A stretch of DNA of 64,000 bases from Cylindrodendrum hubeiense. Taxonomy: Eukaryota > Ascomycota > Sordariomycetes > Hypocreales > Nectriaceae. Made by a program: the position numbers and the translations under genes. Numbering within the stretch: position 1 is the stretch's first letter; each line of letters opens with the position of its first letter. Below are positions 21,377-32,270 of this stretch, one piece after another. The notes beneath the pieces were generated by a model. The model did not search any database, was not told the DNA's origin, and worked only from the letters and a program-made list of their open reading frames with translations. The stretch is from assembly GCA_014621425.1 (NCBI GenBank), contig JAANBB010000004.1, forward strand, positions 186,001-250,000. Reading direction: 5' to 3'.

Positions 21377-23050
21377 CTATTCCCACAGAGACTTGACCAC
21401 CCTCAAAGCCTTCTCTTTCACTCCACCATTCTTAGGATACTCTTCTTCAGACTCCATCTCTTCGAGGGCTTTGATAGCATCCAGACCAGTATGCAAGTCA
21501 ACGTCAGCCGGCGCAATTAGCCAGCCGTCACTCCAGTGGTAAATGCGGTGACCAGCATAGATGGCGAAGAAGATCGGCAGACCGATGTAGGCCGTCAGGA
21601 AAGATGAAACAGACCAGTGGCCAGGGAAGAAAACGGTGAAGCCGTTTAGGCCGAGCAGGCAGATGAAGAAGACCATGCAGATATAAGACGCCCATGGCTG
21701 CAACCAGGACTGGAAAGGAATATCCGTGACGCCCTGTGCCTTGCAGGCCTTGCGGAACCTCAACAGAATGATGCAGCAGCAGACCCAAGAAGTGAATCCA
21801 GCAGTGTTGGTCATGTTGATGAACCAGTTGAAGACTTGGCTTGTCGAGTTGCCAACGTTCATGTAGGCAAGGGGTCCAAAGAGTGCACTGCAAAGAGTTG
21901 CGTAGATGGGAACTCCATGACGATTGCATCGGGCGAAGATTTTGGGTGCATTGCCCGACTTTGCCATCGAGTAAAGCGATCGGCTCGACATGTAGAGGAA
22001 GGAGTTGCCAGATGACCAAGCAGAGAGGATGATACCGGCGTTGATGATGGAATCAAGAATCTTGATGCCACTGTCCTTGATTGCGATGACCCACGGGGAT
22101 GCAGCAGCTCCGTAACCACCGTCAGTCAGACCTGGGGCATCGCTTCGGCAGATGACACTGATGGCAAGAGCACCGAGAGAGTAGAAGACAATCAATCTCC
22201 AGACAAAGTTCTTCGCGGCTGTCGGAAGGTTCTTTCTGGGGCTTCTCATCTCACCGGAGGTGAGAACGATCAACTCGGGTCCGAAGTTGAAGGAGAACAT
22301 GGAGAATGTCAGAGCATAGATGAAGGCACAGAATCGGCCAGATGCTCCCTCGACAAGGTATTCGTTCATTGCTCCGGGATCTTTCCAGTAAGAGAAGCCG
22401 ATCTTCTTGCCATCTGGACCTCCGCCAACGGCCAAGATGAAGGCCAAAATAAGAAGGCCAACAATCATGATGACTTTCAGGGAGGCGAACCAAAATTCAG
22501 ATTCGGCATACCACTTCACTGGTGAGAAGTTGAGGATGAGAATAACAAGCAGCATAATGGTAATCCAAACAGCAATATGGACGGTATTGGGCCAGTAGTT
22601 GATGACGAGAGAGGCGGCGGTGACTTCGTATGCGACGAGGATTCCGAAAGAGTACCAGTAGAGCCAACCCATAGCGAAGCCCATGCTCTTAGAGACGAAC
22701 CGGGTGCCGTGAGATGACATTGAGGCACCGGGGAGAGGGAGGTAGGCGGCGACTTCAGCGACACCGGTGACGATTCCGTAGACGAAGAAGCAGATGATGC
22801 TGTAGGCCATGAACAGGTTGGCGGGACCAGCAACGACAAGAGCTTGACCGGCACCAACGAAGAGGCCAGTACCAATGGTACCGCCAATGGCAAGCATTTG
22901 CGCATGGCGAGATTTGATGTTGCGCTTGGTTTCTGTGCGATCGAGGTCGGTCACTCCTGCGGTCTCGGAGTCGCCGTTCGCATAAGACTCGGTTCGGGCG
23001 AGGTTGATGGGCTCGCCGCCCTTTTCGTTGCCAAGGTCTTTGTCAGACAT
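21377..23050 (-). CDS. Amino-acid permease (fungal YAT/APC family)
   Basis: Plasma-membrane proton-coupled amino-acid importer, 557 residues, a single exon. After a hydrophilic N-terminal tail of about 60 residues, the amino-acid permease signature starts at KRNIKSRHAQMLAIGGTIGT and is followed by about twelve membrane helices (for example NLFMAYSIICFFVYGIVTGV). Other family motifs are LPLPGASMSSHGTRFVSKSM, FNFGPELIVLTSGEMRSPRKN and SAWSSGNSFLYMSSRSLYSM. The cytosolic tail ends KSLWE. The ATG at 23050 (MSDKD) is preferred to the ORF's first methionine at 23194, which would add about 48 atypical residues. A TATA-like TATATA lies near 23217-23222, and GATA-factor sites lie further upstream. Specificity (GABA, proline or general) cannot be told by eye. 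Confidence 0.93.
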   Translation of the reverse strand: MSDKDLGNEKGGEPINLARTESYANGDSETAGVTDLDRTETKRNIKSRHAQMLAIGGTIGTGLFVGAGQALVVAGPANLFMAYSIICFFVYGIVTGVAEVAAYLPLPGASMSSHGTRFVSKSMGFAMGWLYWYSFGILVAYEVTAASLVINYWPNTVHIAVWITIMLLVILILNFSPVKWYAESEFWFASLKVIMIVGLLILAFILAVGGGPDGKKIGFSYWKDPGAMNEYLVEGASGRFCAFIYALTFSMFSFNFGPELIVLTSGEMRSPRKNLPTAAKNFVWRLIVFYSLGALAISVICRSDAPGLTDGGYGAAASPWVIAIKDSGIKILDSIINAGIILSAWSSGNSFLYMSSRSLYSMAKSGNAPKIFARCNRHGVPIYATLCSALFGPLAYMNVGNSTSQVFNWFINMTNTAGFTSWVCCCIILLRFRKACKAQGVTDIPFQSWLQPWASYICMVFFICLLGLNGFTVFFPGHWSVSSFLTAYIGLPIFFAIYAGHRIYHWSDGWLIAPADVDLHTGLDAIKALEEMESEEEYPKNGGVKEKALRVVKSLWE

Positions 23051-23263
23051 GGCTGCTGTGTGGTGGCTTTGGTAGCCGAGAGAGGGGAGGTTTACTCTGA
23101 GTGAACAAAAGCAAGGAGAATGAACATGTGTGGCTTCTGCGGAAGGAGAGTGGAGAAGATGACTTGAGCTGAGAGTAGGGAGAAGTGGTTCCAATGTTCG
23201 GTGAGGAATGGCACTCTATATATCAATTGCTGGATGTATAAGTTATGGGGTGGGATGGTGGGC

Positions 23264-23329
23264 TGGCCCTTATCTGTGGGAGTCGGTCCAAAACCGAGTC
23301 TCGGCTCAGCTGCTTCGAGATAAGGGCCA
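23264..23329 (-). promoter_or_regulatory. Inverted GATA-factor (AreA/NIT2-type) sites upstream of the permease
   Basis: TGGCCCTTATCT at 23264-23275 and AGATAAGGGCCA at 23318-23329 are exact reverse complements and each contain HGATAR on one strand. They lie 214-279 bp upstream of the permease ATG. Paired HGATAR sites are the known binding arrangement for nitrogen-regulatory GATA factors, which control amino-acid permeases in ascomycetes. Function here is inference. Confidence 0.55.
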
Positions 23330-26300
23330 TGTTTAATTGGGGACTAGATAGTGACGGGGGCAATACCAAGAAACGACGTCGAGGGATTCCAGGGTGTGCA
23401 CGGTCTGAGGTCAACGTATAGCCCCTGATGGCTCGCTAGTTGTTACCCTGTTTTCACTGCTGAGGCCAAAGACGGAAGGCAACACCTGGAGTGCGGGGGA
23501 GCGAAATCCGGGGTATTGGATGGACCCTTTCTCAGTCCGCAGCCTGAGCGATGTGGCGAAGCGCCAGTGGCACCGAAAGCAGCTTAGCACTGCTTCTAGA
23601 TTTGACAAGTGAGTCCTGCGGATCCGTCCTCGTGGGTTTGGTGCGGCTGTTAATCATTGGGAGGATGGCCGTTGACGTGTCGCTGCTGACGGGCCGATGC
23701 TGACGGGTCGGACGAGCGACGTCTGACTCGCGCCATGGCCTGGCTACCGAAGCCTCGGCGGGATTACCCAGTTCAGATACTGAACGAGACATTTCTATTG
23801 AGGCCAATTCAATGACCCTTGCAATATGATTACACGTATCTGAGAGTTTTGCAACGGGTCCGAGTCAATTGATATCTCCCAGCTTGGAGCGGAGTAGGCC
23901 AATAACTGGCTCCTCAGAATGGGTGTGGCTTCAATGACGGCTTCAAGAATCACAGCTCCATCTGTCATAAATAGTTACCCTGCAGTTATCGTCCGCTACG
24001 CACGTCGAATTTCTCTACAGCTGGTATCAGGCATCTTGATAGTCAGGTCGTTCCAGCGCCGCAAATGGGACCCGTTAAGTAGGGAATGATTCGTTGCAAT
24101 CGAAGAGTAGGGAAGTGATACCTTCTTGCAATCTAGAATACAAGCCCGTTGCCAGATGCAGCGATTAATTGTAGTTAGTTCAATGGTTGAGTCTCCGAGT
24201 TGATCGTTGGCTAGCATAGCATGTTATTATGAGAAATAGCTCGTATGCGACGTATCGGAGCCAAACGAGATGAGGTGAGGTTGAAAATAATCGGAGGTGG
24301 GCTGCAAAGTAGTCCATCGTGAGAGTGGTAAATTTGGGGTCAACCCAGTTAACACTGTTCGTCAGCGTCACTCTCATTCTCTAAGGCCATCTTCATTGAT
24401 GTTCTCCATCCCTTGCCCAAAGCTTCAGGCTTCCCCAGACACCCAGACGCGGGGTAAGGCATCATCTCCATCAGCCCGACGATGGTTGCAAACTATTACG
24501 TACAAGATGTTGCATCTCAGATGGTGATGCCAACAAATGCGGAGAACAGGTCGGGTACCCCAGATCACATGGCGGAGGCGTGACAGTCATTTCGTTTGCA
24601 GGGCGGACAAGCGGCCAAGACCCAAACATGTGAAGCGGATTGCTAATGATGCCAGCAGGATTGTGGCAATAAGATGGTATAAAAGGAGCAACCTTGAGCG
24701 AGGGCAGACTTGTCTCGCTGTGGCCTGCTCTGTTTCTACCTCTGCCTCCCTGTCGTGCAAGAGCTAGACCATTCGTAGACAGGTCGGACTGCCAAGACAG
24801 ACGCCGACGAGTTTGATATGTGGGGCCACATTCGACAGGGCGCTCCCTGCTGATAGTGTCATGACACGAATCACTGGGAATATGATACGGAGGCGGCGAC
24901 CAATCGATGCGGCGAACTCGGTGAGCTTATCTTCGCGATGGCCTCGAAGGTTCATCTAGGAAGTCGACTGCTTACCGTGTCCTGCTCGTTGTGTGAACAA
25001 TGCCCTCAGTTAGTCGCCTGTAGATAGCACCCCAAAGCCGCCTCCAAAAGCGAAATGACATCACGATTCCCGCTTGTCACAGTGGACCGTGCAGGAAAGC
25101 GGCTTCGTATTCGGTGTGTCTGGACTTTCCGAAACGCCGTGCTGCGATCCAGTCAAATCATTGGACGGGTCATGATGCTGTGCCCTGCATCAAACTATCG
25201 CGGTGGGAGTGGTATTGATACCGTGGGCAGAACACTATGAGTGATTATACCAGAAAGAGCCTCATAATGTTCAGTGTTTTCTCTGTAGCCAACTGTCAAA
25301 ATTAGCCCTCATGCTGGTGCCCAACTGGGTTATGGACTCCAGATTGGGGGAGCAAGCTCATGCAACCACACCAGTACGGCACCCCTGACCCTCAGCAACA
25401 GAGACCAATTGGAGACCATCGGCATGACCGTAATCAGCGCAGATCTTTCTGGCCTTACAGCGGCCCGTGGTTGACTACGGACAGGGCTTGTCGTTGTCAG
25501 CCTCGGAGCACATCCCCCGCCAAGCGATGAGACCAACAGCTCTCCACTTCCAGAAGGGTATGAGGTGGCTGATTCCCGGATCCCCGGGTTAGTGGACACA
25601 GGGATGAAGGGTTTAGGCCAAGATGATGCATTGGCTTGTGTAAATCCCGCTGACTGAACATAACACCGCCCGTACCGTGAACTTGACGTACGGGCTACAC
25701 CAATCAGTGTACATACCCAAAAGAGGCTCCTTGAACCCTGTCTGGATATTTCAAACCTCTTTAATCAAGATTATAGAGCACAGATGGGTGGTTATGAGAT
25801 CGCTATTGTGTTTAGAGTACATCTTGATACTCACCAGTACTCACATGTCTAGGATCCGCGATGCGTCTAAGGCAGGCGCCACATGGTGTGGGCGCCGGGA
25901 AAGACGGCCTAAGCCCATTTAATTGTAGACCCCCAAGCAATTACTACAGTGACCTGCAGAGTCATAATTGCTGCAGGAACGGCCTGAACCCCTGAAATGC
26001 TTGGCCTTCAGCCTGTCATGTCCGCATACCAGGGGGCGGCCTGCTTCAGATGCGTCGAGACCAAGCTGTGGTCCGTTGATGGTGCAGAATCTGGGAAAGT
26101 AACAATGAGCGCATGTAAGCTGATTCTCAAGGGTAGATGGCGATTTTCTGAAGGCGGCTTCCAAACGTCTTGGTTTAGAGGGCCGTGGATAGCAACAACA
26201 TAACATGCAAGCCTGCTTGATGACAGTGGAGTTGGCATCATGTACAAGACCTCCAACAGTTTTATCAATTTAATGCTTAGTAGCACAAATCTTTTCGCAC

Positions 26301-27756
26301 CCTCCTTGGTCTACTTGGTCTACACTTGCTTCATTTCCGCCATTCAGGGGGAGAATGCGTACGATCTCCCTCTCCTAGCCAGGATGGAAAGACCTCCCTC
26401 TCCGCAGATGAGCAATATCTGCTCTACGAATTGCAAAGGAGGGGTGGTTAAATATTTATGCGGATCACTTTTGGGACGATTTGATATCAAATGATGCAAT
26501 GAGTGTAAAATGCAACGACGTTCCAGTCTCATGAGTTTGTGACGAGCGTGTCGGATGCGGCCTCAATCATGACAAGGCGCAGTCACACATTGTAGGGCCC
26601 CTCAATAGCGTCCTCACATGGATCTCTAGACAAGCCAAGAACGATGGCATAGACTGTCAAGATTTTGCCACCATTCGTAGCCGAAAAGCCTTTCATTCCT
26701 GATGATATTTTGACGCATCCTTGATGGCATTGGAACAGCACCAGTGAGCTCCATGTAAGGTCCAGATGCAGCCTGTTTCCCCTTCGGCAACCAAGTTGAA
26801 TGGTGACTCCATTCTACTAATCGATCTGCTGATGCCTCTGCTTCGCTATTCCGTCTCACGTCTTTCTGCGCCCAACGATGCGGGCTGTTTCTCCGCTATG
26901 CTGTTTCTCCGCTATGCAGTTCTCCGGACAGCACACCGTCCTGCATAATGCGCCCCTGCAAGTGGGCCGTCGCCGTCGAATCGCCGTCAACTGCCATTCC
27001 AACTCCCCCGCACAGCCATCGCACGTCTTGGCCGCGCTCTTGGCTGCGCTCTAGGCTACGCTCTAGGCTATAATCCAACCAATCGGGGCTCATCCATGCT
27101 CCGCTTGCGATTGCGATAGCTTCGGTTCCGACGATATCGGATATGTGCGGCAAACATGTGTCCTTATCTCTCGCCCACACCGAGGACGTGGGCTTCTTAT
27201 CTCACAGCTCGCATGTCGAGTCTATCGGCTGGGTATTGTCTTACCTATTATGCGAAAGTAACGACCACTGTATTATTCTCCTCTTATCGCCCGAATTCCC
27301 AAAGCAATACCCTGATGGCGAGCGAAATCCAGGCCCGTTCGCTTAGCACCGGTCTCCATATCCCAGCATGACACGCAAGACTTAGGCCATAACGGGACTG
27401 ATTATTCTGTCGTCGAAGACAGCAGTTGCACTGGGTCAAAACAACCTTGATGTCGGAATACCAAGTATTATCCTGCGGCATATTACCGCATCAGCAATGA
27501 TATGGTATGCCACCGTTTGAAACGAGCAAAGTAAACTAGACATGTTTTCTACGATAAAGCACACATGCATAGAATGTGTCAATGCGCTAAGCGAGAGAGC
27601 TGTTATTGCTCTGTGGAGCATCAAAGATAATTCTCGTCAGGTAATAACTGAACAACAGATGGGTTGAACGGCCACTAGATTTAAGCCCTATGGTCATTTA
27701 AAGTAGCCTGAATCCATATTCTTCATCTCAATCATTTCAGTCTGATTGTAGTGCAT
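23330..27756. other. Gene-poor region of 4.4 kb, nothing supported
   Basis: No frame here shows a domain, a convincing signal peptide or a spliceable structure that I could complete. Frames such as 26896-27180 (minus) and 24537-24767 (plus) overlap others and look like chance. I saw no TIR, LTR, poly-A tail or RNA gene. Other small spliced genes like the one at 27757 could have been missed by eye. Confidence 0.3.
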
Positions 27757-28238
27757 TTAACTGAGAGGGATAACAATACTGCATCGAACTGACTTGACGT
27801 TAAGAATGCCGGGGAGACTGACTTGATCGTTATCGTAATCGCCCTTCAAACTTTCACAATCACGATGGCTTGCCCACATGTTAGCTCTCTGAGTCTAGCT
27901 ACCAACCAAGTCGCTGGGTTATTACTCACTAGAAGAATTGGCAATGGGCACCGGGGCTGACTTTTAGAGACCGCGTATGATCTCTCCTACATTCTCGGTT
28001 AATAAAAGCTAGAGTGTTGACAAGTGAATCTTACAGAGGCGGTGAAAGGTTGACACAAGCTCCACCTGGAGGATATAGTACGCTGCTAGTTCCCTGGAAT
28101 CCTTCGGAGAAATATATGGTGCCCTGCAACTATTAGTTTGTCATGGTCTCCATGATTGTGGCTGAGGCGTCGTACAAGGCCAGCCTGGGCGGCGACCACT
28201 GGGACAAAGGCTAGAGCGACCAACTTAGGAACGAACAT
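27757..28238 (-). CDS. Small secreted protein, beta/gamma-crystallin-like Greek-key motifs, four exons
   Basis: Predicted 106-residue secreted protein that only appears after splicing. Minus-strand exons are 28238-28176, 28123-28035, 27986-27930 and 27868-27757; introns are 52, 48 and 61 bp, all GT-AG, the last with GCTAAC eleven bases before its AG. Residues 1-18 form a signal peptide (core LVALAFVPVVAA). The mature part has two halves, each with two cysteines. The first half begins YFSEGFQG and continues PPGGACVNLSPPL, later RSLKVSPGAHCQ. The second contains RDCESLKGDYDND and ends VRCSIVIPLS. The Y-x-x-x-G-F-x-G start with a later Ser fits the Greek-key motif of beta/gamma-crystallin folds. 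A TATA-like TAAATATACC lies about 40 bp upstream. Function unknown; small secreted proteins of this size may act in defence or host contact, which is inference. Confidence 0.78.
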
Positions 28239-30676
28239 GTTGGCGTAGATGTTAGATAGACGAAGGGTGATCCGGGTATATTTAACAAGCGGATTGTGTT
28301 TCAAAGGCTTCTCTTGAAGACGGGAAGTTCAGGAAGCCTTATAGCTCGTCTACTCTCTTCATGGAAACACGAGCTACTTGCAATCCACCAATACTATCTT
28401 TCCCTTACTCAATTGATGAAAAACGCAGTCCGTTGCTATTCGATGCCCCGCATAGCCACAAAGTCTTGGATGCCTAAATTGAGATCACCGGAATGGGAAT
28501 GCTCCTTGCCTTGAACTTCACGTGAGCGGCATCAATGTCTCGGCCAAACCACGATCAACGGAAGCATTCGGTCCTACATGCAAGGAGGTCAATGGTGAGG
28601 TTTAAATTAATATCAGTTCCAGCCACGTCAGTAGGTGCCTAATCTCACTCCGCATGTCTGGCCTTATCGCCTGTGAGTCGCCAGTGGCTTGCAGGTGTTG
28701 GTCATTTCTGTGACTGCTTTTATGGTACCGGGCCGACCCTAGTGGCCATTTTTCTCGTCTAAGATAATGTCTTGTATAACACGAGTCGGTCGCTGTCGAT
28801 GGGCGTCTAAGATAGAGGTGAAACAGATCGCATGAAAAGATCGCACAAAATAGAATCTTGGCCTGTTCAAGTAGTAGTTTACCATTCTCATAGGCCGGCA
28901 GTATACGGGCCGATTATTTGGATATAATTTTGTGTCGGAACCTCGTCGGCATATCCAGCGATTGTTATGATTTAGCCAACAGGGAGACACGTCGGATTTC
29001 GCGTTGGTAGCTAGTCGGCAACACGGGAGGATCCGACAAACAATGAAAAAAGGAAAATACAAGAGCCGTCGTTATATCCGAAACCATGTTTCAGTGCGTA
29101 TTCTAAGGGAGTAGCAGTGAATCACCGCTCTGACTTATTATTCCACCATGGTTTTTGCCAAGTTTGAAGAAATTTCAACATCGCATAAGCGGATTCACAG
29201 GGGATGAATATTTCTATTCATTTAACTACCTTTAAGCTGAAAAACGGTAAGAAAAGTAGTGCTTATAAAGGTGACAGTAAATGAGGGTATCGAAGGCACT
29301 ACTGCCAGCGGCTCATCGATGATCGTTCAGTTTTCAAGACACAAAATCATAGACACCGCGTGGGCAAAATCTGTGTCACATTGTGCGTCTTTGAGAGACG
29401 TTTGGGGCGTTTGTTTGACCCAGATTCCAGCCTTCCCGTATCACAGCCTCGATCAGCAGGTGAAAGTTGCGTTCTACTTCATTTATACGACCAACCCTTA
29501 TGGCATCGTTAGATACGGAGAAACCAAGAGCTTTGATCCTGATTTTCTATCAGCTGATGTGACTGTCGGCATTTTTGTGTTTTGAATTGTTACTGCAGGG
29601 ATGCAACACAAGTCCACCATTCTATCATGATGGTTTGCCTTAGAATCTAGGAACCAGTAGTACAATTGAGTGCAACCTTCCTCAACAGACGGCAATAATC
29701 AGGCTTTGAGTCCCGTGGGAAATTTTGAGAGCCTGGATGCTATAGTGAACAAACAATAGTGTATAAAACACAACACGATATCGCTTCTTATACAATAGCG
29801 CCTAGAGATGTGTCTCTTTCAGCTTCCAAGTTGCAGAAATTTACCACCTCTCCGAGGAAGATGTCACATCAATTCGGTGTATCATTTGGCCAGGAAGATG
29901 AAGCAGCGATCTGAGGGAACACCAATTCTTAGCCAGATGATCAATACTATGCATCCAGCCGATAAGAGACTCGACAGCGTAGGCCTGGCGAAACGTGGGG
30001 TAGCATTTACCTTATTCCGAGCGTAGGCAAAGATGGCTCTCATTTTCAATGCTACATGTGTCCTTAGCCCCACGTTGATCGTCTCGGAGGGAAAGGTACT
30101 GCATGGGAATGAGAGCACAGGTCATTTGTATCAATTAAAAATTGCTGCATAACGTGAATAGTGTTATCCTGTTCGGTTTAGCGACCAGTGGAGACAGTGC
30201 CGAGAAAATGCAATTGGGAAGAGTGACATCTGACATACACAGCGGAGGTGCTTCAATTGGCTGACATGCTCATCCATGTGTACCCTCAAGTAGCATCGCC
30301 AGCTCTCCCAACTGCATCGTTTTCCTGCGTAGTTCCAATGCAGTCCAGTACAAGTCACGATGGGTCAGGTGCTTCCTGTCCCATTGGCTTTAGCAATGGG
30401 CCATGTGACAGATTGGCATCAGGCATGCGGGAGGTTCTCATTTGCATTTCCTGATCTGGATGGTGCGGTTTTAGTTGATCCACACACCAGCACCTCCGGT
30501 CGCGCGTGCATGTTCCAGCGAGTCTTGCAGTGCACTAGTGGTCTCTCATTCATATTACCAGATCGGGACATTAACATGAAGCACTCATAGACGTATATAT
30601 TCCGGTCCAGCTACACCCTTGTGGACGCAAACGACGTCTCCTTATTCACAACAATCACAAAATCTCCACCATTAAA
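28239..30676. other. Gene-poor region, nothing firmly supported
   Basis: Starts with the promoter of the small secreted gene and ends with that of the amine oxidase. A plus frame at 29259-29585 ends in a smoothly reading stretch (VAFYFIYTTNPYGIVRYGET) but has no usable ATG near its start and no domain; it may be a gene relic. No RNA gene or transposon ends were seen. Confidence 0.3.
30594..30600 (+). promoter_or_regulatory. TATA box of the amine oxidase gene
   Basis: TATATAT located 77-83 bp upstream of the amine oxidase ATG and followed by a C/A-rich leader, a usual fungal core-promoter layout. Confidence 0.45.
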
Positions 30677-32167
30677 ATGTTCGACGTTATCGTGATCGGC
30701 GCTGGCTTGAGCGGCCTCCAGGCTGCATACTCCGCCCAACAGGCTGGTCTGTCTGTCGCGGTCATCGAGGCGCGAGATCGTGTCGGCGGAAAGACATGGA
30801 GTGTGCCGCTGGCTTCGGGACGAGGTTATGCAGACCTCGGTGCTGCATGGGTGAATGATACTACGCAAAAGCGAATTTGGGCCTATGCACAACAATTCAA
30901 ATCAAAGGTGGTACAACAACGGCTGGAAGGAAACGCCGTCATGCAAGTGTCCAAAGGCAACAGAATAGTGTACCCTTTCGGGATCACTCCCGAGGTTCGT
31001 ATTATTTCATGCGGGTGTTTATCCAGACTGTTATTGACAATTTCTGATTCAGTTTTCCCCCGAGGAAAAGACAAACCTGGAATATATTCGTGACCATATC
31101 CAGGCTGCTTCATTGACCCCTGGGCCTCCTCGCGTCGAGGATGACAATGTCTCTCTGGACCAATACGTGCGCAACCTCGGTGCAGGCCCCAAGACAGTGA
31201 AGATGATCAATATGTGGGTTAAGGTCATGCATGGCTTGGAGTCGACCGAAGAGACAGCTGCTTTCTTCATTGACTACTGCCGAACCAACGGAGGTCTTTT
31301 CTCCATCCGTGCAGATGACTACACAGGTGGCAATTACTTACGCTTCCACGATGGTGAGCCCAACAGATACGTTTGAGACGCAGTGTTTAGACTAATGACC
31401 TTGCAATAGGCGCGCAATCAATTGCATCGGGCATCGCTGAGTTGGTTGGACGCAGCAACATTCACTTGTCCGAGCCAGTAGCGTCTATCGAGAACCACAA
31501 GTCACATACCACTGTGATCACGACTACTGGAAGAAACTTCACTGCGAAAAAATGCATCATCTCTCTACCCAGCGCCATGTACAAATCGTTGAACTTCTCG
31601 CCAGCTCTTCCGGCCCCTGTGCGGGACATCACCGACTCCTCGAAGCTGGGACACTACAACAAATCTATCCTTTGCTACGATACACCTTGGTGGAGGGAAC
31701 TGGGTTATAACGGCTTCTTCATGAGCTATGAAGGCCCCGTCACACTGACTCGCGATACCAGTGTGGATGAGAAGCGCCAATATTCGATTACCTGCTTTGT
31801 TAATGGTGCGGCTGGTGAGGCTTGGAGCAAGCTGTATCCCCATGAGCGTCGAAGCGCTGTGCTCAACCAACTCGCTGATGGCTTCAATGTTGGTCCCGAC
31901 TCCGAATTGTTCCGCCCGATTGAAATCTTCGAGCAGATTTGGAAGCATGAACCGTACAGCCAGGGTGCCCTCGCTCCCATCACAGCACTTGGCCATTATA
32001 CCAAATACGCATCGGTGTACGGCAAGCCTATTGGAAACCTTCATTTTGTAGGAACAGAGTACTCGAAGGAATGGAAAGGTTACATGGAAGGTGCCCTTTG
32101 CTCTGGAGAGAAAGGTGGTCAGGAGGTAGTCGACGCGCTACAGCGTGCTCCCAGAGCCATGCTATAG
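30677..32167 (+). CDS. Flavin-containing amine oxidase (monoamine oxidase type)
   Basis: FAD enzyme that oxidatively deaminates amines to aldehydes, releasing ammonia and hydrogen peroxide; 458 residues. Exons are 30677-30994, 31053-31353 and 31410-32167 with introns of 58 and 56 bp. The FAD-binding motif VIGAGLSGLQAAYSAQQAG starts at residue 5, followed by EARDRVGGKTWSV and the LGAAWVND segment. The C-terminal FAD-contact motif is FVGTEYSKEWKGYMEGALCSG, near residue 430. No C-terminal membrane anchor or PTS1 tripeptide is visible (end is RAML), so it is probably soluble, like the fungal MAO-N type. It is convergent with a Zn2Cys6 regulator gene 103 bp away. The amine used cannot be inferred. 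Confidence 0.93.
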
Positions 32168-32270
32168 ACTTCCAAGAACGCGGTAGTATTTTGATGACTA
32201 GCATCTGTAGTTAAATTGATATACAACTATGAATACATAATATTGTAAAAGAGAAAGTAGGCAGATACAT

